A stretch of 44,034 bases of DNA from the NCBI GenBank assembly GCA_947631935.1, contig CANRNG010000006.1, positions 1 to 44,034 on the forward strand, read 5' to 3'. The stretch comes from an uncultured Erysipelothrix sp. GTDB lineage: Bacteria > Bacillota_I > Bacilli_A > Erysipelotrichales > Erysipelotrichaceae. The translations under genes were made by a program, and so were the position numbers. Under the pieces are notes generated by a model. That model searched no databases. It saw nothing but the letters and a program-made list of their open reading frames with translations, and had not been told where the DNA came from. Below, one piece after another: positions 26,864 through 36,149 of this stretch. Positions within the stretch are counted from its first letter, which is position 1. Each line of letters begins with the position of its first letter.

Positions 26864-27435
26864 ATATCACTTCCAAAGTCTATGAAGTGGGAATTTTGAT
26901 CGTGAGTTTACTCTTAGGATCTGCTTACTATTATTTTATAGATAACAAAAAAGATTTTATAAAAGAGATGGGCGATGTGATCTTTCAACTCATTATATTT
27001 GTGGTGGGTTGGAAACTTGTTTTGAATTTTAATTTTTTAATACAAGAGCCCATGTCAGTCTTGGTTTATCCCAGCAATGCTTTGAGTTTTTATTTGGGGA
27101 TTATTTCAACTGTGATTTACGTGTGGTTTAAAAACCGAGCATTACTAAAACGTGTGGATCTTTGGCTTCGTTTCTTATTACTGGTTTCTTTCTTCTATGA
27201 ATTTATGATGATTATATATTACAAGGATTATACCCGAATTTACTACTTGGTTTTATTGGGGTTATTGTTGATAAGGGGGCATAATTGGTGGTGGTTCAGT
27301 ATATGGCAGGTGGGGATTGTGCTTCTTAAATTATACTTGGGATCCATGTTAGTCTTTGGCTACAGCGTTAATATTTACTTTCATTTAATCTTTATGGTTG
27401 GAGGTCTTTTATGTTTGAAACAATCTCAGGGTTAG
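26860..27435 (+). CDS. Hypothetical multi-pass membrane protein
   Basis: Hydrophobic segments throughout; overlaps both neighbours in a tight operon. Confidence 0.75.
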   Translation: MNITSKVYEVGILIVSLLLGSAYYYFIDNKKDFIKEMGDVIFQLIIFVVGWKLVLNFNFLIQEPMSVLVYPSNALSFYLGIISTVIYVWFKNRALLKRVDLWLRFLLLVSFFYEFMMIIYYKDYTRIYYLVLLGLLLIRGHNWWWFSIWQVGIVLLKLYLGSMLVFGYSVNIYFHLIFMVGGLLCLKQSQG

Positions 27436-28142
27436 TGCTCGCTTTAGGGGCCGGTGCACTCTCGTTTCTATCGCCTTGTGTCTTACCCATTTTCCCGGGT
27501 TTTATGTCTTATGTGAGTGGGGTATCGCTTTATGCGCTGGATGAAAAACGCCATCGCAAGGTCATGATGACCCATGCCTTTTTCTTTATTTTAGGTGTAT
27601 CCTTGGTCTTCATGAGCCTGGGCATGGGCGCAACCTTCTTAGGAAATGTAATCAAGGGCTTATTTGTTGGAAACACGGGTTTACTCATCCAAAGAATTAC
27701 CGGGATCTTTATTGTGATCATGGGACTGTCCTTAGGGGGATGGATTGTGGTACCCTGGCTGTTAATGGAAAAAAGAGTCCAATATAAAAAAGAAGGTATC
27801 AGTTATTTGGGAACTTTCTTAGTAGGATTGGGCTTTGCGGCAGGGTGGACCCCCTGTATTGGACCCATCTTTGGATCCATTTTACTTCTAGCATCAACCA
27901 ACCCTTCCCAAGGCATCTTCATGACCTTATTCTATGTGATTGGATTTGCGCTCCCTTTTCTATTCTTAACCTTATTTATAGGAAAGGTAAAGGTTATTAC
28001 GAAATACAGTGGTGTTTTGGTGAAGGTGGGCGCTGTGATTTTAATCGTGATGGGTATTGTTTTATTTATGGGCTGGATGCCAATTATTTCTAATTTTATT
28101 TTAGACTTAATTGAGGGCACATGGCTCAGTAGACTGGGGTAA
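27411..28142 (+). CDS. ccdA: CcdA-type cytochrome c biogenesis / thiol-disulfide relay membrane protein
   Basis: LSFLSPCVLPIFPGFMSYVSG and GLGFAAGWTPCIGPIFGSIL paired Cys motifs. Confidence 0.93.
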   Translation: MFETISGLVLALGAGALSFLSPCVLPIFPGFMSYVSGVSLYALDEKRHRKVMMTHAFFFILGVSLVFMSLGMGATFLGNVIKGLFVGNTGLLIQRITGIFIVIMGLSLGGWIVVPWLLMEKRVQYKKEGISYLGTFLVGLGFAAGWTPCIGPIFGSILLLASTNPSQGIFMTLFYVIGFALPFLFLTLFIGKVKVITKYSGVLVKVGAVILIVMGIVLFMGWMPIISNFILDLIEGTWLSRLG

Positions 28143-28145
28143 GGT

Positions 28146-28685
28146 ATGGAAAAATATAAAAAAACAGGACTGATGATTGTGGTGGTCTTACTTTTGGGAT
28201 ATGTCTTTGTGGATTACTTTAGATCCGAAAGTCAGAAGACCGATTTAAATAAAGATATGGAAGTGGGTTTAAATATCGGTAATAAGGCACCGGACTTTGA
28301 AGTGACAACGGTTGACGGATCAGTTGTGAAGCTGAGTGATTATTATGGCGAACCCATTATGTTGAATTTTTGGGCATCTTGGTGTCCGCCTTGTCGCGCT
28401 GAAATGCCTGACATGGAAAAATTTCATCAAGAGACAGATATTAAAATCTTAGGCATTAACATGATTGAAAGTGAAAAATCAAGAGAAGATGTGGATGCTT
28501 TTATCAAAGAATTTGGACTTACTTTTGAGGTCTTGTTGGATCACAACAACAAGGGTGTAGGTTTGTATCAGGTTATTTCAATTCCAACTACCTATTTCAT
28601 AAATAAAGAGGGTGTGATATCCTATAAATCAGAAGGACCCATGAACTATGAACGCATGGTTCATGAATATTCGATAATTAAGTAG
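28146..28685 (+). CDS. TlpA-like membrane-anchored thioredoxin
   Basis: N-terminal TM, NFWASWCPPCRAEMPDMEKF active site. Confidence 0.93.
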   Translation: MEKYKKTGLMIVVVLLLGYVFVDYFRSESQKTDLNKDMEVGLNIGNKAPDFEVTTVDGSVVKLSDYYGEPIMLNFWASWCPPCRAEMPDMEKFHQETDIKILGINMIESEKSREDVDAFIKEFGLTFEVLLDHNNKGVGLYQVISIPTTYFINKEGVISYKSEGPMNYERMVHEYSIIK

Positions 28686-28696
28686 GTGATTTCACA

Positions 28697-29230
28697 ATGA
28701 TATATGTTGCACTTCTGAGAGGGATTAATGTTGGGGGTAATAATAAAATAGATATGAAGCTTTTGGAAGGAATGTTTCAAAACTTGGGGTATCAATATGT
28801 GCAAACATACCTTCATACAGGAAATGTTATTTTTTATAGCGAAGACACCCAACTTGAACCCACCATTCAAGATGAGATTTTAAAGATCTTTGGTTTAAAG
28901 ATAAGGGTATTGGTGATGAATTATAAAACATATAAATCAATTCACGACTTAATTCCCTCAACGTGGACTCAGGATAAAGATAATCGGTCTGATGTGATGT
29001 TTCTTTGGAATCCAATTTTAGATGTGATGCATAATGAAAAAGTGGATACTTTAATTTTTCACGACCAAGCGATCTTATGGACTGTGACACGTGAAAACTA
29101 CTTTAAATCTGGATTGCGTGATTTGTCTAAAAGTAAAGTTTATAAAGAAATGACGATTCGCAATGTGAATACAGTGCGTAAAATTATGAAGATTATGGAC
29201 AATACCCATGAGATAACGATGGAATTGTGA
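28697..29230 (+). CDS. DUF1697-family protein
   Basis: MIYVALLRGINVGGNNKIDMKLLEGMFQNLGYQYVQTYLHTGNVIF is the family hallmark. Confidence 0.93.
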   Translation: MIYVALLRGINVGGNNKIDMKLLEGMFQNLGYQYVQTYLHTGNVIFYSEDTQLEPTIQDEILKIFGLKIRVLVMNYKTYKSIHDLIPSTWTQDKDNRSDVMFLWNPILDVMHNEKVDTLIFHDQAILWTVTRENYFKSGLRDLSKSKVYKEMTIRNVNTVRKIMKIMDNTHEITMEL

Positions 29231-29251
29231 TACACTGTTAATAGATTTTTA

Positions 29252-29286
29252 AAACGCGAATCTTAATCAATTATGCGTTTTTTTAT
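29252..29286 (+). terminator. Probable rho-independent terminator
   Basis: AAAACGC...GCGTTTTTTT; overlaps the ORF-track 5' extension of the next CDS. Confidence 0.5.
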
Positions 29287-29311
29287 GGGTAGATTTGGAA
29301 GTGTGATAACA

Positions 29312-29872
29312 GTGAAAGAAAAACAAGTTGGAATACCATATAATTGGATTATTTTTAAATCTTTTTTATTGGCAGGGACCTTTACCTTTGCGGGTGGGAT
29401 TGCGATGTTGCCGACACTTAAAAGAGATTTGGTAGATAAATATGATTTTATGACTAAGGATACTTTTTATGACTACGCTGCAATGGCGCAGGCTGTTCCA
29501 GGCATCATTGGTCTCAACTTTGCTTTACTCATGGGGAAAAAGGTGAATGGGAAAGTTGGGATGGCTTTGGCGGCGTTCGGTACGATTTTTCCAGCCTTTT
29601 CATTGATGCTTGTTGCAACAATTTTGGCACAATTTATTCCAGAAGCAGGACCCATTCAATTTGCGATGTTGGGGGTTAGGGCAGCCTCTACTTCGGCTGT
29701 GTTTATGGCTGCCTATAGTTTGGCGCAATATTTGGTTAAAACCCAGGAACACTGGATTATGGTGTTGATCAGTTTCTTTGCGGTGGGTATTTTAGGTATA
29801 TCTTCACCCTATGTCATTTTGGTGGCAGCCTTTATTGGCTTTATTTACCATAAGATGGAGCGTGAATTATGA
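29312..29872 (+). CDS. Chromate transporter (ChrA/CHR) half subunit 1
   Basis: FLLAGTFTFAGGIAMLPTLKRDLVDKY...YAAMAQAVPGIIGLNFALLMG. GTG start chosen because the ORF-track start at 29273 lies in a hairpin. Confidence 0.88.
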   Translation: MKEKQVGIPYNWIIFKSFLLAGTFTFAGGIAMLPTLKRDLVDKYDFMTKDTFYDYAAMAQAVPGIIGLNFALLMGKKVNGKVGMALAAFGTIFPAFSLMLVATILAQFIPEAGPIQFAMLGVRAASTSAVFMAAYSLAQYLVKTQEHWIMVLISFFAVGILGISSPYVILVAAFIGFIYHKMEREL

Positions 29873-30408
29873 TTCTATTGATTAAAATTTTTCTGAGTTT
29901 CTTAAGAATTGGACTCTTGGGTTTTGGGGGTGGCTATGCGATGTTATCGATTATCATTGAAGACGCCATGAGTTATGGTTTAACCATCGCCCAAGTTACA
30001 GACCTCAATGCGCTTGATATGTTGGTTCCAGGTCCCATATCCATCAATGCTGCAACATATGTCGGTTATTTGGTGGCAGGATTTTGGGGAGCGAGTGTTG
30101 CTTCAATTGGCGTCAGTATCCCTTCCTTTATCTTTGTTTATCTTTTTGGGCGTTTAGAAGACGCCATGAAAGATGGCAGCGCCCTTCGTGTGATGTTGAA
30201 GGCTGTTAAAGTTGCTGTTGTGGGGGTTATCAGTGGATCGGTCTTTATGCTCTTAAGGGAACTTGTTTTAGAAGACCTTAACCGTGCTTGGTTTGTGTTG
30301 GTGATCTTTGTTGTAAGTATTGTGATACAGATAAAAAAAGATATCAATCCGATTTTTATCATCATCGCTTCTGGGTTATTGGGTTACCTATTATATTATG
30401 TTATTTAG
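29869..30408 (+). CDS. Chromate transporter (ChrA/CHR) half subunit 2
   Basis: FLRIGLLGFGGGYAMLSIIIEDAMS...LNALDMLVPGPISINAATYVGYLVAG; 4-bp overlap with the previous gene. Confidence 0.92.
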   Translation: MILLIKIFLSFLRIGLLGFGGGYAMLSIIIEDAMSYGLTIAQVTDLNALDMLVPGPISINAATYVGYLVAGFWGASVASIGVSIPSFIFVYLFGRLEDAMKDGSALRVMLKAVKVAVVGVISGSVFMLLRELVLEDLNRAWFVLVIFVVSIVIQIKKDINPIFIIIASGLLGYLLYYVI

Positions 30409-30433
30409 ATCTTTTGTATAAAGGTCTTTTCTT
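30406..30433 (+). terminator. Rho-independent terminator
   Basis: AGATCTTTT-gtata-AAAGGTCTTTTCTT. Confidence 0.6.
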
Positions 30434-30481
30434 ATGCCTTAATATTTGGTAGATTAGTAGGAGTGAGATTTGGAGGTGACG

Positions 30482-31474
30482 ATGATCAAAGGATATATAA
30501 AAGGATTGGTATTGGTGGGAGTGATCGCATTACTTGCGATGGTAGTCGATGGCTATTTCCCCAACAACCTAATGGGACCCTCTGTTTTTGCGTTGGTTTT
30601 GGGCATGCTTCTAAATCGATTTTATAGCAAAGATGATTCGTTTAAAAATGGTGTTGATTTTTCTTCAAAAACAATCCTTAGAATGGGCATCATCCTTATG
30701 GGAATTTCTTTGAGTTTTGGACAAGTTATGGTTGTGGGAAAGTACGCCCTTGTTTTAATGGCATTTACTTTAACGACCGCTTTTGGAGGGGGCTATTTAT
30801 TAGGAAAACTCTTTAAGGTGGACTGGAAGTTAACCAGTTTACTTTCAGTCAGCACCGCCATTTGTGGGGGGAGTGCTGTTGCAACCTTGGGTCCTGTTAT
30901 TGAGGCAAAGAATCGAGATATTGCGTATGCGATTTCTGCTACTTTTATTTTTGATATTTTAACCGTAATTTTATTTCCATATATGGGCATGCTATTGGGT
31001 ATGGGTGATACAGGATTTGGACTTTGGGTGGGAACAGCCATCAACGACACCTCATCCGTAGTGGCTGCAGGCTATGCTTTCTCAGATGTGGCTGGGAGCT
31101 TTGCGATGATCGTAAAACTAACAAGAACCCTCTTCATCGTACCCATTGTCTTAATCTACGCTGCCATCTACACAAAGAAGCAACAAATTAACAAAAAAGT
31201 ATCCATACGAACCATCTTTCCTTGGTTTATCTTGGGATTTATCTTGATGGTAGCCATTAGAAGTACAGGGATCCTTCCTATAAATAGCGTTAATGGTATT
31301 GCCAAGTTATCTAAGTTTCTCATGGTCATGGCCTTGGGGGCGATTGGATTGAAAACCAGTATTTCAGAACTTAAGGGCGTAGGCATCAAACCGATGGTGT
31401 TGGGTGTGAGTATCGATACCTTGGTGGTGGTCGTGGCCTTAGTCATGCAAGCAGTTTTATTAAAGTATCTCTAA
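30482..31474 (+). CDS. YeiH-family putative sulfate/sulfite exporter
   Basis: KTILRMGIILMGISLSFGQV...STAICGGSAVATLGPVIEAKNRDIAYAISATFIFDI...GTAINDTSSVVAAGYAFS. Start ATG 30482 (RBS GGAGGTGAC). Confidence 0.92.
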   Translation: MIKGYIKGLVLVGVIALLAMVVDGYFPNNLMGPSVFALVLGMLLNRFYSKDDSFKNGVDFSSKTILRMGIILMGISLSFGQVMVVGKYALVLMAFTLTTAFGGGYLLGKLFKVDWKLTSLLSVSTAICGGSAVATLGPVIEAKNRDIAYAISATFIFDILTVILFPYMGMLLGMGDTGFGLWVGTAINDTSSVVAAGYAFSDVAGSFAMIVKLTRTLFIVPIVLIYAAIYTKKQQINKKVSIRTIFPWFILGFILMVAIRSTGILPINSVNGIAKLSKFLMVMALGAIGLKTSISELKGVGIKPMVLGVSIDTLVVVVALVMQAVLLKYL

Positions 31475-31499
31475 CACGAATCATTTCGTGTTTTTTTAT
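31475..31499 (+). terminator. Rho-independent terminator
   Basis: ACACGAA-tcat-TTCGTGTTTTTTT. Confidence 0.85.
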
Positions 31500-31595
31500 A
31501 ATATAATCCTTTAAAAATATTGATAAATCTTGTCACAAAGAAAAGTGTTGTGGTTGTATTTATGATATGATACTAATTAGAAATGAGGTATAACT

Positions 31596-32627
31596 ATGTT
31601 TAATGAAAAAGAAACTTTAGATACATTGGTATCACTTTTAAAAATCAACAGTCCATCAGGATATACCAAAAATGCGATTGCTTTTTTGAAAGAAAAAGTG
31701 GATACACTTGGATACAAAACAGAGGTTACCCCCAAGGGTAACTTGATTGTGAGTGTCATAGGGAAAGACACGACTGTCACAAAGGGTTTGAGTGGTCATG
31801 TGGATACATTGGGACTGATGGTTCGTTCAATTAATGGGGATGGCACACTATCACTCACGACATTAGGCGGTCCTTTAACACCTACCCTAGATGGTGAGTA
31901 TTGCGATATTGTGACCCGTAGTGGAAAAGTATATACAGGAACGATTCTATCTAAATCGCCTTCAATTCATGTTTTTAAAGATGCTTCAACTAAAGCACGG
32001 GATATCGATAATTTAATCGTTAAGTTGGATGAACGTGTCAAAGATAATGAAGATGTGTTAAAACTGGGCATCTCAAATGGTGATATTGTGGCTTATGATC
32101 CCAAAGTGGTGGTAACCCCATCCGGCTTTGTGAAATCAAGATTTTTGGATGATAAAGCATCCGTATCAATTTTAATGGCGGTCTTAAAAACACTTAAAGA
32201 TAAAGAAATAGTGCCGGCAACCAATCTTAAATTCATCTTCTCAACCTATGAAGAAGTGGGGCATGGGGCTTCTTATATACCATCTGATATTTCAGAATTC
32301 TTAGCAGTGGATATGGGCTGTATTGGGTTGGATTTGGCCTGTACTGAATTTGATGTATCCATCTGTGCCAAAGATTCTTCAGGACCCTATGACTATGACC
32401 TTACATCAGAACTCATTGAATATGCAACGAAAGCAAAATTAAACTATGCGGTGGATATCTATCCCATGTATGGAAGTGACGCTTCGGCTGCCTTAAGAGG
32501 GGGAGCCAATATTAAAGCGGCACTCATTGGACCCGGGGTGGCCAGTTCACATGGTATGGAAAGAACCCATGTAGAAGCGTTAAAGAATACCTTTGATTTA
32601 ATTATGTTATATATTGGGGCTGTATGA
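31596..32627 (+). CDS. M42-family metallopeptidase
   Basis: GLSGHVDTLGLMV, FLDDKASV, FSTYEEVGHGAS, AVDMG, GVASSHGMERTH metal/catalytic motifs. Confidence 0.9.
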   Translation: MFNEKETLDTLVSLLKINSPSGYTKNAIAFLKEKVDTLGYKTEVTPKGNLIVSVIGKDTTVTKGLSGHVDTLGLMVRSINGDGTLSLTTLGGPLTPTLDGEYCDIVTRSGKVYTGTILSKSPSIHVFKDASTKARDIDNLIVKLDERVKDNEDVLKLGISNGDIVAYDPKVVVTPSGFVKSRFLDDKASVSILMAVLKTLKDKEIVPATNLKFIFSTYEEVGHGASYIPSDISEFLAVDMGCIGLDLACTEFDVSICAKDSSGPYDYDLTSELIEYATKAKLNYAVDIYPMYGSDASAALRGGANIKAALIGPGVASSHGMERTHVEALKNTFDLIMLYIGAV

Positions 32628-33316
32628 AATATAAAGTAATATTATTTGATGCAGACGATACGCTTTTTGATTTTCAAAAAGCAGAAGTCGTGGCCTTTGA
32701 GAACACGGTGAAAGCTTTTGGGATGGATTATGAAGCAAGTTATCACTATGAGATGTATCATCAAATTAACACTCAAATTTGGCATGAATTTGAGAAGGGA
32801 ATGATTACCCAAGAAAAACTCAAAGTTGAAAGATTTAGAAGGTTTTGTGAGCAAGCCCAAATAGCGGTGAATGCGAAAGATTTTGCGAAGTCATATATGG
32901 AACACTTGGGTCAATGTTCCTTCTTATTGGAAGGGGCGTATGGGTTGGTGGAACGTTTGAGTCAAACTCATATTTTAGGAATCATTACCAATGGTCTTAC
33001 GATGGTTCAAGAAGAAAGAATTAAGAAATCAAAGATTGCGAAATTTTTCAAAACCATTGTAATTTCAGAATCCATTGGGATTTCAAAGCCAGATCCCAAG
33101 ATATTTGAACATACCCTACAACAATTGGATGTATTTGAGAAAAAATCGGTGCTCATGATTGGGGATTCACTCACATCTGATATCAAAGGGGGTATCAATT
33201 TTGGGATTGATACCTGTTGGTATAATCCAAAGGGGATTGTGAATCACACTGATATCATTGCGACCTATGAGATTGAAAAATTTGAGTCTATTCATGAACA
33301 AATCACCCATCTTTAA
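32624..33316 (+). CDS. YjjG-family HAD nucleotidase/phosphatase
   Basis: ILFDADDTLFDFQKAE; ITNGLTMVQEERIKKS; ESIGISKPDPKIF; MIGDSLTSDIKGGINFGIDTCWYNP. Confidence 0.9.
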   Translation: MKYKVILFDADDTLFDFQKAEVVAFENTVKAFGMDYEASYHYEMYHQINTQIWHEFEKGMITQEKLKVERFRRFCEQAQIAVNAKDFAKSYMEHLGQCSFLLEGAYGLVERLSQTHILGIITNGLTMVQEERIKKSKIAKFFKTIVISESIGISKPDPKIFEHTLQQLDVFEKKSVLMIGDSLTSDIKGGINFGIDTCWYNPKGIVNHTDIIATYEIEKFESIHEQITHL

Positions 33317-33336
33317 GTAAAAGATGGGTGATTTTA
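33303..33336 (+). terminator. Rho-independent terminator
   Basis: CACCCATCTTT-aagta-AAAGATGGGTG then ATTTTAT. Confidence 0.7.
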
Positions 33337-33339
33337 TGT

Positions 33340-33372
33340 ATAAAAAAACGCCTATTACATAATAGACGTATT
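33340..33372 (-). terminator. Terminator of minus-strand tRNA operon
   Basis: Minus strand: ACGTCTATTA-tg-TAATAGGCGTTTTTTT. Confidence 0.75.
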
Positions 33373-33382
33373 ATCTTTTATA

Positions 33383-33458
33383 TGGTGGAGCTTATCGGGA
33401 TCGAACCGATGACCTCCTGCGTGCAAGGCAGGCGCTCTCCCAGCTGAGCTAAAACCCC
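33383..33458 (-). tRNA. tRNA-Ala (anticodon TGC)
   Basis: GGGGTTTTAGCTCAGCTGGGAGAGCGCCTGCCTTGCACGCAGGAGGTCATCGGTTCGATCCCGATAAGCTCCACCA; full cloverleaf with encoded CCA. Confidence 0.98.
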
Positions 33459-33476
33459 ATATATAGTTAAGATTAA

Positions 33477-33553
<77 letters not shown>

Positions 33554-33626
33554 ATTTCTTAACTGCTTTAATAATATACCACTGTAAATCGTGAATGTCA
33601 ACAGATTATTGAAGAATCTTACATTT

Positions 33627-34283
33627 TCAAAATAGAAGATCGTAAGGTGTGATAATTCCAAGGATGGCTTGGTGTTTTTTACCTGTTTCAGTCACTAAAA
33701 TAGTCTTGAGTTTGGGGTCTGCTTCATAGAGATCAAGGATTTGACCGTAAGGCATATTTTTAGGAATGTATAAATACTTTCCGGATTTTTCGTCGTTCTT
33801 TAAAACCTCTGAGATGGGGGTATCTTGAATATTAATTTCTTGGTTATTCATGTTTTTGGCCAACCAGTTGGCGATACCATTATCCGTCAACATACCTTGG
33901 ACGACTTTTCCTTTTAAAATGGGATATTGGTGAATATTGGTGTTTTCGATCGACTTTAATGCGTTGATTAGTGGTTCATCAATTTGAAACGATATGACAT
34001 TTTTGGTCATGAGTTCAAAAGCTTCTGCTTCTGTAGGTAATGTTGCAAGAAGATGATCTAAAAGGTGAATGGCTTTTTCATTGACTTCAAGGTAGTTAAT
34101 GGTTTCATTATGTGCAAAAACATTTCGAATACGATTTAAAGTATCCAAGGCAGCTCTATTATCTACAAGAAAAGGATGACGGCTCTCATTGATGGTTTGA
34201 GAAAGTGATTCGTTATCTTTGCCTTCTACTCTACGAACGAATTGTTCAAGTTTTCTAAATTTGTTTAAAAATTGTCGATTCAT
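33627..34283 (-). CDS. CBS-domain protein with N-terminal HEPN-like helical region
   Basis: C-terminal two CBS-like repeats (HQYPILKGKVVQGMLTDNGIANWL; LKTILVTETGKKHQAILGIITPYDLLF). N-terminal ALDTLNRIRNVFAHNE (RNxxxH-like). Confidence 0.75.
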   Translation of the reverse strand: MNRQFLNKFRKLEQFVRRVEGKDNESLSQTINESRHPFLVDNRAALDTLNRIRNVFAHNETINYLEVNEKAIHLLDHLLATLPTEAEAFELMTKNVISFQIDEPLINALKSIENTNIHQYPILKGKVVQGMLTDNGIANWLAKNMNNQEINIQDTPISEVLKNDEKSGKYLYIPKNMPYGQILDLYEADPKLKTILVTETGKKHQAILGIITPYDLLF

Positions 34284-34359
34284 AACCTTACCTCTTTAAA
34301 AAATATTATACCATAGTTGTGAACTTTGATATAATGATTTTAACAAAGGGGGTATTTTG

Positions 34360-35037
34360 GTGCACGATGTCAAAAATACGCGTAGAAATATTATTATTTA
34401 TTCTGTTTTAGCGATTGGGATTATGTTTGTGGTGGATGCGATAATTCAACCAGGATTTTGGATAAAATCGCTGATTAAGGTTTTCTTTTTTTTGGTGATG
34501 CCAATCTTTCTGTTTAAAGATAGAAGACATTTAAATTTTAAACAGATGCTCAAACCTACTTCTATGAAACAACTCTTAATTTCACTGATTTTGGGTATGA
34601 CTATCTTTGGGGTGATTGTGTTGGCTTATTTTGTGTTGGATGGGTATATTGACTTGGGATTGATTCAGGAAAAGCTGGGGACCAATTTAAATGTGAATGC
34701 GGATAATTTTATCTATATCGCTATCTATATTTCACTTTTCAATTCTTTATTAGAGGAGTTTTTCTTTCGTGGTATATTATTCTTGGGATTGAGAAACTTG
34801 GGCATGAAAGCGTATGGTTTGAGTGCGTTTCTATTTGCGATTTACCATGTCGCAATTATAGGTGGCTGGTTTTCTTGGGAGATTTATCTATTGGCCATGT
34901 TGGGATTATTTGTGGGGGGTCTTATATTTAATTTCATAGATAAGTGGGTGGGGAATATCTACCACTCTTGGCTTGTGCACGCCTGTGCGAATTTGGCCAT
35001 CAATTATGTGGGTATGATCATGTTTGGATTGTTATAA
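34360..35037 (+). CDS. CPBP-family (CAAX/bacteriocin-type) intramembrane protease
   Basis: NSLLEEFFFRGILFLGLRNLG; FAIYHVAIIGGW; HSWLVHACANLAINYVG. Confidence 0.88.
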   Translation: MHDVKNTRRNIIIYSVLAIGIMFVVDAIIQPGFWIKSLIKVFFFLVMPIFLFKDRRHLNFKQMLKPTSMKQLLISLILGMTIFGVIVLAYFVLDGYIDLGLIQEKLGTNLNVNADNFIYIAIYISLFNSLLEEFFFRGILFLGLRNLGMKAYGLSAFLFAIYHVAIIGGWFSWEIYLLAMLGLFVGGLIFNFIDKWVGNIYHSWLVHACANLAINYVGMIMFGLL

Positions 35038-35050
35038 TTTGTTTATTTAA

Positions 35051-35074
35051 GACCGCCTGATGGGCGGTTTTATT
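35051..35074 (+). terminator. Rho-independent terminator
   Basis: GACCGCC-tgat-GGGCGGTTTTATT. Confidence 0.75.
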
Positions 35075-35154
35075 GTGTTGTATCTTAATTTAATTTATGA
35101 TGCTTATAAAGTATAATGTTGGTAGCGGTTACACTTTTTAAAATTGTGTTAAAA

Positions 35155-35184
35155 TTGACTAGCGGTCAACATTTTTGCTATAAT
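35155..35184 (+). promoter_or_regulatory. Promoter with TetR-type operator upstream of tetR/V-ATPase operon
   Basis: TTGACT-N18-TATAAT with inverted repeat TTGAC-tagcg-GTCAA (35155-35169) overlapping the -35. Confidence 0.65.
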
Positions 35185-35206
35185 AACTGAGTGGCAGGAG
35201 ATGATT

Positions 35207-35815
35207 ATGACTGAATACAAAGAAAAAGAAGTTCGAAAACAAGAACTGGTAGAAGTCGCATTGCGCCTTTTCTCAATGCAAGGTTATGAAAAGACGACAG
35301 TCTCAGAAATCGCAAAAGCATCTGGAGTTGCGAAGGGTTTGGTGTACTATTACTTTTCGTCTAAAGAAGAAATTCTTGAAGCGGTCGCAAACTATGTGTG
35401 TTCTAGACATGTGGATAGACTGCATAAAAAACTCGAGAGTTCTCGGTTTGATTTCTTTGAACGACTCCTATTATTAATGGAAGCGTATTATGACATTCAT
35501 CCATATACAAAAAGTAAATCTGTACTTGGATGGCATCAAAATACTGTTTTTGCGGATGTGTTTCACCGCATCTATCTCAAACGTATTGATGAGATCTTGA
35601 GTGACATTGTGACTCAAGGTGAAACGGAAGGATATTTAAAATTAGAATATCCCAAACTGATGATTGTGATGACTTTAGAAGGTATCTTTGGATTGGGCCG
35701 CTATGAAGGGGTTAAAAAATCTGAAGTAATATTGCTGATTGAACAATCATTAAACCTACCGAAGCATTCTCTATTTAATAAAGGGAAGCAGCTTTTAACA
35801 CATTTTGAAAATTAA
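35207..35815 (+). CDS. TetR-family transcriptional regulator
   Basis: KQELVEVALRLFSMQGYEKTTVSEIAKASGVAKGLVYYYFSSKEEILEAV. Confidence 0.93.
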   Translation: MTEYKEKEVRKQELVEVALRLFSMQGYEKTTVSEIAKASGVAKGLVYYYFSSKEEILEAVANYVCSRHVDRLHKKLESSRFDFFERLLLLMEAYYDIHPYTKSKSVLGWHQNTVFADVFHRIYLKRIDEILSDIVTQGETEGYLKLEYPKLMIVMTLEGIFGLGRYEGVKKSEVILLIEQSLNLPKHSLFNKGKQLLTHFEN

Positions 35816-35825
35816 GGAGGCGATA

Positions 35826-36149
35826 GTGTTGAACGATAAGTTTGAAAAAATTCTTGAACTTGAAGCCGATATCAAAGGGCAAAAAACAGATCTTCCGCGT
35901 CGGAAGGAAGCCATTGTCGGTGAATATCGAAATAAAGCGCAACAAGAGATTGCGTCTATTTCACGTGAACTAGAACGCAGACATGAAGAACATATTCAAA
36001 AAGCGCTCGATGAAGCAGATGTTGAACGTGAAAAAATCATGGCGCATAAAGAAGCCATCATTGATCAAGTTTCAAAGGAGTATGAAAAGAATCGTGAACA
36101 AGTGATCGAAGATATTATTATGGAGGTGATGACCCATGGCCATCGTTAA
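35826..36149 (+). CDS. V-type ATPase peripheral stalk subunit (G/H; NtpF-like)
   Basis: Highly charged coiled-coil protein directly upstream of subunit I; RBS AAGGAGG overlaps the tetR stop. Confidence 0.75.
   Translation: MLNDKFEKILELEADIKGQKTDLPRRKEAIVGEYRNKAQQEIASISRELERRHEEHIQKALDEADVEREKIMAHKEAIIDQVSKEYEKNREQVIEDIIMEVMTHGHR

Noticed and set aside
27845-28093. Plus-strand ORF overlapping ccdA in another frame
   Set aside because: CcdA is unambiguous in the main frame; the overlapping ORF has no RBS and no recognisable motif.
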